Below, in pieces: positions 1 through 5,225 of a DNA stretch of 5,271 nt. The stretch is taken from NCBI GenBank assembly GCA_945903675.1, contig CAMDOP010000250.1, positions 1 through 5,271 of the forward strand, read 5' to 3'. The DNA comes from Crenothrix polyspora (GTDB taxonomy: Bacteria > Pseudomonadota > Gammaproteobacteria > Methylococcales > Methylomonadaceae). The position numbers were made by a program, and so were the translations under genes. Position 1 is the first letter of the stretch. Each line of letters begins with the position of its first letter. Below the pieces are notes generated by a model, which had not been told where the DNA came from, searched no databases, and saw only the letters and a list, made by a program, of their open reading frames with translations.

Positions 1-95
1 GAGGCGACAACTACATTGACAATTTCCGCCTACGGGCTAATCCCAACAAAACCTGCGGTGCTCGGCGCGGCAAACGAGAGCATAACGACGATTAG
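1..95 (+). CDS. 3' end of an unidentified protein (partial)
   Basis: The frame beginning at base 3 reads 30 sense codons to a TAG at 93-95, ending in a basic, polar tail (…NPNKTCGARRGKREHNDD). The other + strand frames either stop early or run on into the repeat at 116-170, and the - strand frames are broken by stops, so this frame is the most likely one. A hairpin repeat starts 20 bases after the stop, as expected at a gene end. The segment is GC-richer than the neighbouring spacer. I do not recognise the family; the single Cys and the Arg/Lys-rich end are not diagnostic. The start lies outside the window, and the call could be a chance open frame. Confidence 0.45.
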   Translation, partial: GDNYIDNFRLRANPNKTCGARRGKREHNDD

Positions 96-115
96 TAAGT
101 GTAGGTTAATCAATT

Positions 116-170
116 GGAGTGCAATAGCTTCAGCTATTGCACTTTAAAACAGCTAAAGCAGTTTTACTCC
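116..170. repeat. Double-hairpin repeat B, copy 1
   Basis: This is a 55-bp element. Outer arms GGAGT (116-120) and ACTCC (166-170) enclose two hairpins. The first is 121-129 with 132-140 (GCAATAGCT / AGCTATTGC, 2-base loop; it extends to 118-129 with 132-143 if the outer stem is not formed). The second is 146-154 with 157-165 (AAAACAGCT / AGCAGTTTT, one mismatch). A second copy lies at 5142-5195. It follows a probable gene end and could also act as a transcription terminator, since TTT follows the first hairpin. Confidence 0.85.
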
Positions 171-190
171 AAGCGTTGACTAGTTTTCTC

Positions 191-255
191 GTTCCCACGC
201 TCTGCGTGGGAATGCAGCCAGTGACGCTCTGCGTCACGCATCGCTGAAGCGATGC
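191..255. repeat. Three consecutive GC-rich hairpins (dispersed palindromic repeat)
   Basis: Three perfect hairpins follow each other: 192-200 with 204-212 (TTCCCACGC, loop TCT), 221-227 with 231-237 (GTGACGC, loop TCT), and 238-245 with 248-255 (GCATCGCT, loop GA). The first two share the loop and the core CGC-TCT-GCG, so they look like related units. The first unit resembles a palindromic intergenic repeat I recall as widespread in gammaproteobacterial genomes; that family assignment is from memory. No protein gene is supported here. Confidence 0.8.
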
Positions 256-268
256 ATGATACAGCGGC

Positions 269-380
269 ACAAGGTTGGGTTAACGATAAAGTAAGCGTAG
301 GTTGGGCTGCGTGCTTTTTGCAACCCAACAATGCAGCGGCTAATGTTGGGTTAACGATAAAGCTGTTAGACCAACCTTGT
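269..380. repeat. Small element with 10-bp terminal inverted repeats and internal direct repeats
   Basis: ACAAGGTTGG at 269-278 is exactly complementary to CCAACCTTGT at 371-380. Inside lie an 18-bp perfect direct repeat, GTTGGGTTAACGATAAAG, at 274-291 and 345-362, and a central hairpin with arms 301-310 and 320-329 (GTTGGGCTGC / GCAACCCAAC, one mismatch). The block ends four bases before the stop codon of the DUF1244 gene. Its size and ends resemble a MITE-like or REP-like insertion, but no target-site duplication was recognised. The central hairpin may also terminate transcription of the DUF1244 gene, which reads leftward into it. Confidence 0.65.
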
Positions 381-383
381 CAA

Positions 384-674
384 TCACGAGGGTTTGTTAT
401 CAAATTGAGTCAAGGCCTCGGTGGATGTTTCTTTTTGATACTGATTTTTCCAGTCTTGATAGGGCATACCATAGATGTGTTCTCTGGCTTGTTCATAGTC
501 CATGGTCAAACCCTGTTCAGTTGCAGCTGCCGCAAACCATTTGGCTAGACAGTTACGGCAAAAGCCGGCTAGATTCATTAGGTCTATGTTTTGTACCTCA
601 GTATGTTCTTGTAAATGTTTGATTAACTGTCTGAAGGCGGCGGCTTCTATTTCTGTTTGATTAGTCATTGTCAT
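384..674 (-). CDS. DUF1244 (SMc04008-like) family protein with CxxC motif
   Basis: A small soluble protein of about 96 residues from the chosen start, matching the DUF1244 family, whose function is unknown. The family hallmarks are clear: the segment DLMNLAGFCRNCLAKWF, with Cys at about residues 39 and 42 (CxxC), then AREHIYGMPYQDWKNQYQ at about 63-80. The CxxC could bind metal or be redox active; this is inference. The open frame extends upstream to an ATG at 740, but those extra 22 residues do not look like the family and would begin upstream of a good extended -10 box at 700-708. The ATG at 674 (or 668, two codons on) is therefore preferred. A weak purine-rich AAAAGA lies about 7 bases before 674. 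The gene is divergent from the yciB operon and stands alone in this window. Confidence 0.85.
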   Translation of the reverse strand: MTMTNQTEIEAAAFRQLIKHLQEHTEVQNIDLMNLAGFCRNCLAKWFAAAATEQGLTMDYEQAREHIYGMPYQDWKNQYQKETSTEALTQFDNKPS

Positions 675-699
675 TAAATAGTCTTTTAAAATAAGTATT

Positions 700-708
700 A
701 TTCTAGCA
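700..708 (-). promoter_or_regulatory. Candidate extended -10 promoter of the DUF1244 gene
   Basis: Read on the - strand, bases 708 to 700 give TGCTAGAAT, an extended -10 (TG-N-TATAAT, 5 of 6 in the hexamer). Transcription would start near 693, leaving a leader of about 20 bases before the ATG at 674. No good -35 hexamer is seen at 17-18 bases, which extended -10 promoters can tolerate. The motif was found by eye in AT-rich sequence, so chance occurrence is possible. Confidence 0.35.
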
Positions 709-740
709 GAAACTCTGTAGCAGGCATGTACATTGCTCAT

Positions 741-857
741 TAAAAAATCTACAATGTGGTATTATTGCCTTATCTCAATAACTCAGTTGCTAGTTATGCT
801 TAGCTTACAGATAAGTTATTACCTGGCTACGATTTAAATCGGGACAGTTTGAGTGTA
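741..857. other. AT-rich divergent intergenic stretch, no gene seen
   Basis: No open frame with a plausible product was found between the DUF1244 gene and the palindrome at 858-951. The stretch includes a 12-bp perfect palindrome, CGATTTAAATCG, at 830-841, and weak inverted similarity between AATAACT near 777 and AGTTATT near 813. The promoter of the yciB operon must lie here or in the following palindrome, but no -35/-10 pair at proper spacing was convincing. Confidence 0.5.
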
Positions 858-951
858 GACGAAAGGCTCAGGGCGAAAGATTAAGCTTAGGAGGCAAGCA
901 ACTTAAAGTGCAGTTAAGTTAGGCTTAACTTTTCGCCTTTAGCCTTTAGTC
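858..951. repeat. 94-bp imperfect palindrome in the yciB leader region
   Basis: The 29-base arms at 858-886 and 923-951 are complementary at 24 of 29 positions by manual alignment. The 36-base central loop contains a second hairpin (AACTTAA 900-906 with TTAAGTT 914-920). The element ends 47 bases before the yciB start codon. It could be another dispersed palindromic repeat or a structured 5' leader of the operon; the sequence alone does not decide. No U-tract follows it, so it is not an obvious intrinsic terminator or attenuator. Confidence 0.6.
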
Positions 952-998
952 GGCGCTTATTAGTAGCCCATTACCTTAAAACAATTTACTACGGTTTT

Positions 999-1535
999 AT
1001 GAAACAACTATTAGAATTTTTTCCTATCCTGCTCTTTTTTGTTGCCTATAAGCTCTATGATATTTATATCGCCACGGCGGTGGTCATAGGCGCGACTATT
1101 GTTCAAGTCGCTATTGCTTGGTTTAAATACCGTAAAGTTGAAACCATGCAATGGATTACCTTAGGCTTAGTGATCGTGTTTGGCGGTGCCACCATTATCT
1201 TGCATGATGAACAATATCTAAAATGGAAGTTCTCTATTATAGAGTGGCTGTTTGGTCTGGCTTTTTTAAGCAGTCATTTTATAGGCAAAAAAACCTTTAT
1301 AGAACGTATGATGTCTAGCAATTTAACCTTGCCGGCTAACATTTGGCAGCGTTTAAACTTTAGCTGGGCGACTTTCTTTATTAGCGTTGGTTTTATCAAT
1401 GTCTATGTTATGTATAATTACAATACGGATGATTGGGTGACCTTTAAAACCTTTATTGCTCCGGCGTTAATGGTGGTGTTTATGGTGGTACAAATGTCCT
1501 TTTTGTATAAATATATCCCCGATACCAAGGAATAG
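999..1535 (+). CDS. yciB: Septation protein A family inner-membrane protein YciB (IspZ/SepA)
   Basis: An inner-membrane protein of 178 residues, almost the same length as E. coli YciB (179) and alignable along its whole length. Recognisable stretches include the N-terminal FPILLFFVAYKLYDIYIAT, RKVE at 45-48, FGG at 61-63, KWK at 75-77, LTLP at 109-112 and WVTFKTF near 146-152. Hydrophobic segments lie at about 5-18, 22-42, 51-68, 79-95, 118-138 and 151-171, so five or six membrane spans are likely. The family is linked to cell-envelope integrity and division in enterics and to intracellular septation in Shigella; the biochemical activity is unknown. The ATG at 999 gives the expected N-terminus, although the Shine-Dalgarno is poor (ACGG at 991-994). 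It is the first gene of a four-gene unit, with yciI starting three bases after its stop. Confidence 0.95.
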   Translation: MKQLLEFFPILLFFVAYKLYDIYIATAVVIGATIVQVAIAWFKYRKVETMQWITLGLVIVFGGATIILHDEQYLKWKFSIIEWLFGLAFLSSHFIGKKTFIERMMSSNLTLPANIWQRLNFSWATFFISVGFINVYVMYNYNTDDWVTFKTFIAPALMVVFMVVQMSFLYKYIPDTKE

Positions 1536-1538
1536 TTT

Positions 1539-1838
1539 ATGTTATATGCCATTATGAGTACTGATGTGCCTAATAGCTTAGATAAGCGACTACTCGCAAG
1601 GCCAGATCACCTTAAACGCTTGCAAGATTTACAAGAACTCGGTCGTTTAGTCTTAGCAGGGCCTCATCCAGCTATAGAAAGCAATGACCCAGGGGCTGCG
1701 GGTTTTACTGGGAGCTTAGTGGTGGCTGAGTTTGAAAGTTTAGACCTAGCCCAACAATGGGCTGATGCTGATCCTTATAACCATGCTGGTGTTTATGCTA
1801 GCGTTATTGTTAAACCCTTTAAAAAGGTATTTCCTTAA
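1539..1838 (+). CDS. yciI: YciI family protein
   Basis: A 99-residue cytoplasmic protein nearly collinear with E. coli YciI: MLYAIMSTD at the start, RPDHLKRL at 21-28, GRLVLAGPHPAIESNDPGAAG in the middle, then AEFESL, WADADPYNHAGVY and a VKPFKKVF end. The fold is a small ferredoxin-like alpha/beta barrel. Family structures suggest a His-Asp pair as a possible active site; His24 and conserved Asp residues (Asp50, Asp78) are present, but no substrate is known. A good ribosome site (AAGGA at 1527-1531, 7 bases before the ATG) overlaps the end of yciB, and the gene is three bases downstream of it. The bolA start abuts its stop, so it is probably translated as part of one message. The yciB-yciI pairing is also seen in enterics. 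Confidence 0.95.
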   Translation: MLYAIMSTDVPNSLDKRLLARPDHLKRLQDLQELGRLVLAGPHPAIESNDPGAAGFTGSLVVAEFESLDLAQQWADADPYNHAGVYASVIVKPFKKVFP

Positions 1839-2117
1839 ATGACAACCGAACAAATCAAACAGCTTTTAAATGAAGCGTTTAAACCTGAGTTATTAGAAAT
1901 TTTAGATAATAGTGCCGCACACGCAGGTCATGCTGGTGCTAGAAGTGGTGGTGGCCATTATCACGTGACTATAGTTGCCGAGGCTTTTGAAGATAAATCA
2001 ATGGTGCAACGTCATCAATTGGTTTATGCCGTGTTAGGCGATTTAATGAAACAACAAATTCATGCCTTAGGCATTAATGCAATATCACCCTCTGAAGAAT
2101 CTACAGGAAATTTATAA
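1839..2117 (+). CDS. BolA family protein
   Basis: A 92-residue protein with the full BolA signature: the loop HAGHAGARSGGGHYHVTIV (28-46), EAFEDKSMVQRH (48-59, the recognition helix region with the family QRH) and LVYAVLGDLMKQQIHALGI (61-79), with the conserved C-terminal His75. BolA proteins pair with monothiol glutaredoxins to bind or pass on [2Fe-2S] clusters, using conserved histidines, and some act as transcription regulators. The HAGH loop fits the BolA subgroup rather than the shorter IbaG/YrbA type; this subgroup choice is a judgement by eye. The start ATG directly follows the yciI stop (TAA then ATG, no gap), with AAGG about 11 bases upstream, suggesting translational coupling. No glutaredoxin gene is in the window. 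Confidence 0.93.
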   Translation: MTTEQIKQLLNEAFKPELLEILDNSAAHAGHAGARSGGGHYHVTIVAEAFEDKSMVQRHQLVYAVLGDLMKQQIHALGINAISPSEESTGNL

Positions 2118-3161
2118 ATGAAAAGAAAAATTATCCCTCTACTGATTGCTAGTACTGCTTTTATTGCTGGTTGTGATCAACCATCTAACACGAATACCGT
2201 CAGTTCTGAGGCTGTTGTTAATAAAGCCGATGCGGTTGCTGTGGTTAATGGTCATTATATTGCCAAGTCGACTTTAGAAAAACTTGAGAAAGAAATTGCA
2301 GAACGTAGTCACGGTCAAGTCTTCCCTAAAGAAAAGCTCATTGAAGAATTGATACAACGTGAGTTATTGGTTCAAGATGCTGAACAAAAGCATTTGGAAA
2401 ATTCTGCTGAAATCTTAGCTCAATTAGAGAGTGCTAAGAAAACTTTGCTAACGCAAGCTGATGTGCAAGATTTCATTAAAGCTAATCCTGTGACTGATGC
2501 CGAGCTTAAAGCTGAATATGACAGTAAAGTAGCTGGTGATAATGGTATTGAATATAAAGCGCGTCATATTTTAGTTAAGACTGAAGATGAAGCTAAAAAG
2601 ATTATCGCTGAACTTGAAAAGGGCGGTGATTTCGCTAAATTAGCCAATAAGAATTCTTTAGATGGTAAAGAAGCTCAAAACGGTGGTGATTTAGGTTGGT
2701 TTGCGCCGGGTCAAATGGTTGCTCCTTTCTCTGAAGCGGTGGTTAAGCTTGAAAAAGGTCAATACACCCATGCGCCTGTTAAAACTCAGTTCGGCTGGCA
2801 CATCATTTTAAGAGAAGATTCTAAAGCGCAAACGCCACCGCCTTTAGAAGCGGTTAAAGAACAGTTGCTGCCTTATTTGCAACGTAAAAAAGTGCAAGGG
2901 TTTGTAGAAAACCTACGTAAGCAAGCCAAGGTAGAAATCTTAGTGCCTTTAACAGATGACGTTAAGCCTGCTGCAGTTTCTGCTCCTGCACCTACTGCTG
3001 CTGCACAACCCGTTGCTGAAGAAGTGCTGGTTGAAGAAGTTAAAGACAAAGACGGTAAAGTAATTGCTGAACAAGTGGTTATTAAAGAAGAAGTTCTTGA
3101 AGAAAAACCAGCTGCCACTGAAGCACCTGCTGCTGTAGCGACACCTGAAGTTAAGAAATAA
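2118..3161 (+). CDS. Lipoprotein parvulin-type peptidyl-prolyl cis-trans isomerase (PpiC/PrsA/SurA-like)
   Basis: A 347-residue extracytoplasmic folding factor. The first 19 residues form a lipoprotein signal, MKRKIIPLLIASTAFIAGC, with lipobox IAGC and Cys19. Residues about 35-125 resemble the SurA_N-like helical chaperone region. Residues 145-235 are the rotamase domain, with ARHILV (His150), GGDLGWFAPGQMVAPF (Asp191, Met200, Phe204) and FGWHII (His228), the expected active-site set. Residues about 282-347 are a low-complexity Ala/Pro/Glu/Lys tail with near-repeated EEVLVEEV and EEVLEE, probably disordered. Asp20 follows the lipid-bearing Cys; in E. coli Asp at +2 keeps lipoproteins in the inner membrane, so a periplasm-facing inner-membrane anchor is likely. 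A good Shine-Dalgarno (AGGAAA, 2105-2110) sits 7 bases upstream, and the bolA stop abuts the ATG. It is the last gene of the unit, followed by a terminator. Confidence 0.93.
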   Translation: MKRKIIPLLIASTAFIAGCDQPSNTNTVSSEAVVNKADAVAVVNGHYIAKSTLEKLEKEIAERSHGQVFPKEKLIEELIQRELLVQDAEQKHLENSAEILAQLESAKKTLLTQADVQDFIKANPVTDAELKAEYDSKVAGDNGIEYKARHILVKTEDEAKKIIAELEKGGDFAKLANKNSLDGKEAQNGGDLGWFAPGQMVAPFSEAVVKLEKGQYTHAPVKTQFGWHIILREDSKAQTPPPLEAVKEQLLPYLQRKKVQGFVENLRKQAKVEILVPLTDDVKPAAVSAPAPTAAAQPVAEEVLVEEVKDKDGKVIAEQVVIKEEVLEEKPAATEAPAAVATPEVKK

Positions 3162-3173
3162 GTAATCTTTGAG

Positions 3174-3252
3174 GTAGGTCGGGTTAGCGCTAGCGTAACC
3201 CGACATTTCGAAGTCCAGTGTCGGGTTACGGCTAGCGCCTAACCCGACCTAC
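3174..3252. repeat. Large inverted repeat built from two palindromic units
   Basis: The arms 3174-3205 and 3219-3252 are complementary over their whole length except for two single-base insertions, with a 13-base loop. Each arm is itself a palindrome: GTCGGGTTA / TAACCCGAC at 3178-3186 with 3196-3204, and at 3220-3228 with 3240-3248, around a CTAGCG core. The element could therefore form one long hairpin or two shorter ones. The unit GTAGGTCGGGTTA is similar to GTAGGTTGGGCT near 297, suggesting one repeat family. It lies between the convergent ppiC-like gene and recJ, just ahead of the terminator. Confidence 0.85.
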
Positions 3253-3282
3253 AAAAGAGGGCGGTTTAACCGCCCTTTTTTT
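3253..3282 (+). terminator. Rho-independent terminator of the yciB operon, possibly bidirectional
   Basis: Stem AGGGCGGT (3258-3265) pairs with ACCGCCCT (3269-3276) around loop TTA, followed by seven Ts (3276-3282). An AAAA run at 3253-3256 lies on the other side, so the - strand transcript from recJ would also have a hairpin followed by a short U run (CTCTTTT). The recJ stop codon (complement of 3281-3283) overlaps the + strand T-tract. Two convergent transcription units thus appear to share one compact terminator. Confidence 0.88.
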
Positions 3283-5026
3283 ATGCCAGCTTTTCCAAAT
3301 ACTGCAAAATAAACTGCACACTACGCTGACCTCTATACTCATTAATATCTAAGCTATAAGCCGCTTTAATTTGTCTAAGACCCAACCATTGTTCGGGTTG
3401 ATCCATAAAAAAGGCGATGGCATCTATCAGCAAATCTCCCTCTGGTTTCCGTAGTACCAACTTAAGATGCCTTTGTCCGACTATCCGCGCTTGAATAACA
3501 TCAAATAAGCCGTCGAAAATGGGCCCCGGAAAGTTCTGTCCCCAGGTGCCTGCGTTCTGTAATAAATCAGCGAACTCTAGGTTAATATCTTGTTCGGCTA
3601 ATTCGCCATCAGAGAGTATCTTTTGCTCTAAATCGACCTCGGCTAAGCGTTTACTGACCATGTCATCGAAGGCTAGGGCAAATACGGGATAATCATGCAT
3701 GCTTATGCTTAAGCCTGCCGCCATAGCATGACCCCCAAACTTACTGAGTAGCTTTGGCTGTGAGGCTGAAATATCACTGAGGACATCGCGTATGTGCACG
3801 CCTGGTATGGAGCGCGCAGAGCCTTTAATTAAGTCTTTTCCGGCCGGTGCAAAGGCTATGACGGGTCTATGCAAGCGATCTTTAATACGTGAGGCTAAGA
3901 TGCCAATAACACCTTGATGCCAGGAGCTATCATATAAACACACGCCCGATAATAAGTGGTGTTCGTCTAGAGCTTTCATTTCGCCTAATAAAGAGATGGC
4001 TTCGTGCTTCATAACGCCCTCTACCTCTCTACGGTCGTTATTAAGCGCATCTAATTGCACGGCGAGTTCTTTGGCTAATACGGGGTCGTCAGTCAATAAA
4101 CATTGGATGCCTAACGACATATCATCCATTCGGCCTGCGGCATTAAGCCTGGGTGCTACAGCAAAGCCTAAATCGCTTGCAATCAGGCTATGTGGATTCC
4201 TGCCCGATACTTCAATGAGTGCGGTAATGCCGGGGTGGCAGCGCTCAGAACGTATGCGCATTAAACCTTGATGTACTAAAATTCGATTGATTTGATCTAA
4301 GGCCACCACATCGGCGACAGTGCCTAAGGCAACATAATCCAGTAATTGGCCTAAATTAGGCTCTTTGATCTTATGATTGCTAAACCAATGCCTATCGCGT
4401 AAACGACTTCTTAAGGCGAGTAAGACATAGAAGATAACCCCGACACCGGCTATGGCGCCGCTAGGGAATCTATCCTCTGCTAAATTAGGATTAACAATCG
4501 CTTCAGCACTGGGAAGTTCAGCGCCCGGTAGATGATGGTCAGTGACTAAGACTTTAATGCCAGCCGCTTGTGCGGCGGCTACGCCTTCAATGCTAGAGAT
4601 GCCGTTATCGACGGTAATGATGACATCGGGTTGTTGAAGTTTTACCAGCTCAACAATTTCAGGCGTTAAGCCATAGCCGTATTCAAAGCGATTGGGTACG
4701 ACGAAGTTAACAGGCGCTGCGCCTAATAGCTCTAGGCCTTTGATCGCCACTGCACAACTGGTTGCACCATCGGCATCAAAGTCCGCAACTATAGAGATGC
4801 GCTGTTGTTCTTGTATGGCGATGATTAAATGTTCGACCATGGCTTCCATGCCGGACAGCAGCCAAGGTGAGGGCAGTTTTGAAAGATCTCTATCTAGCTC
4901 AGCATCTGTAGTAATACCTCTCGCTAAAAAGATGCGTTCTATGATGGGGTGTAAACCCGTTAAACGACTGAGTTTTTTATCGATAACGCGCTTGACGATG
5001 GTTTTTTTGATGCCTTGATAATACAT
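3281..5026 (-). CDS. recJ: Single-stranded-DNA-specific 5'-3' exonuclease RecJ
   Basis: A complete RecJ of 581 residues (E. coli 577), alignable end to end. It degrades single-stranded DNA 5' to 3' in the RecF recombination pathway, base-excision repair and mismatch repair. The DHH catalytic core shows ADFDADG (81-87), VDNGISS (139-145), TDHHLPG (162-168), LGTVADVV (234-241) and APRLNAAGRMDD (291-302). These supply the Asp and His ligands for the two metal ions. The DHHA1 part has GSARSI (402-407) and KFGGHAMAAGL (429-439). Residues about 465-575 form the C-terminal OB-fold-like region, ending in SLDINEYRGQRSVQFIL. No key motif is missing. The ATG at 5026 gives a family-length N-terminus, but no clear Shine-Dalgarno precedes it. 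The gene converges on the yciB operon, and palindromic repeats begin about 25-30 bases upstream of its start. Confidence 0.97.
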   Translation of the reverse strand: MYYQGIKKTIVKRVIDKKLSRLTGLHPIIERIFLARGITTDAELDRDLSKLPSPWLLSGMEAMVEHLIIAIQEQQRISIVADFDADGATSCAVAIKGLELLGAAPVNFVVPNRFEYGYGLTPEIVELVKLQQPDVIITVDNGISSIEGVAAAQAAGIKVLVTDHHLPGAELPSAEAIVNPNLAEDRFPSGAIAGVGVIFYVLLALRSRLRDRHWFSNHKIKEPNLGQLLDYVALGTVADVVALDQINRILVHQGLMRIRSERCHPGITALIEVSGRNPHSLIASDLGFAVAPRLNAAGRMDDMSLGIQCLLTDDPVLAKELAVQLDALNNDRREVEGVMKHEAISLLGEMKALDEHHLLSGVCLYDSSWHQGVIGILASRIKDRLHRPVIAFAPAGKDLIKGSARSIPGVHIRDVLSDISASQPKLLSKFGGHAMAAGLSISMHDYPVFALAFDDMVSKRLAEVDLEQKILSDGELAEQDINLEFADLLQNAGTWGQNFPGPIFDGLFDVIQARIVGQRHLKLVLRKPEGDLLIDAIAFFMDQPEQWLGLRQIKAAYSLDINEYRGQRSVQFILQYLEKLA

Positions 5027-5058
5027 GAGTGTTCAGACGTGATAATTGATAGTGTAGT

Positions 5059-5124
5059 GGATGTGCCGACGCTAGGAGGCGCATCATGGTATAAACGATG
5101 CGCTACACGTTGTTCAGCACATCC
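5059..5124. repeat. Imperfect palindromic repeat A, copy 1
   Basis: This is a 66-bp interrupted palindrome. Outer arms GGATGTGC (5059-5066) and GCACATCC (5117-5124) and inner arms GCGCATC (5080-5086) and GATGCGC (5097-5103) are placed symmetrically, with about 13 unpaired bases on each side. Its first 46 bases recur exactly at 5226-5271. It lies in the upstream region of recJ, so any recJ promoter must be embedded in it or in the 32 bases before the start codon. Confidence 0.85.
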
Positions 5125-5141
5125 TATGACTTCCTGGTTCT

Positions 5142-5195
5142 GGAGTGCAACAGCTTTAGCTGTTGCTATTAAAACAGCTGAAGCTGTTTTACTCC
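5142..5195. repeat. Double-hairpin repeat B, copy 2
   Basis: This is a 54-bp copy of the element at 116-170, with the same outer GGAGT / ACTCC arms (5142-5146, 5191-5195). Both hairpins are perfect here: 5147-5155 with 5158-5166 (GCAACAGCT / AGCTGTTGC) and 5171-5179 with 5182-5190 (AAAACAGCT / AGCTGTTTT). It sits between the two A repeats. Flanking GTTCAGC (5112-5118) and GCTGAAC (5197-5203) form a further 7-bp inverted pair around it. Confidence 0.87.
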
Positions 5196-5225
5196 TGCTG
5201 AACTGCTAAGATCCTAAAGTGTATA

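Noticed and set aside
252..622. Two overlapping + strand open frames of 98 and 81 codons
   Set aside because: They run through the repeat block and antisense to the DUF1244 gene, and their translations show no family-like sequence or ribosome site.
733..796. Possible sigma-70 promoters for the yciB operon (TTGCTC…TATTAT and TTGCCT…TAGTTA)
   Set aside because: Spacings of 21 and 20 bases and poor hexamers make them unconvincing.
830..841. 12-bp palindrome CGATTTAAATCG as an operator
   Set aside because: It is a single AT-rich palindrome with no known matching regulator and no promoter nearby to give it context.
2873..3206. Two - strand open frames antisense to the end of the isomerase gene
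   Set aside because: Their Ser/Thr- and Asn/Phe-rich translations are shadows of the Ala/Glu/Lys-rich tail and of the adjacent palindrome.
3996..5018. + strand open frames opposite recJ
   Set aside because: recJ is complete with all motifs on the - strand; these are antisense shadows with no recognisable product.
5015..5209. A 64-codon + strand open frame
   Set aside because: It is composed almost entirely of the A and B repeats, and its hydrophobic end comes from the hairpin sequence.
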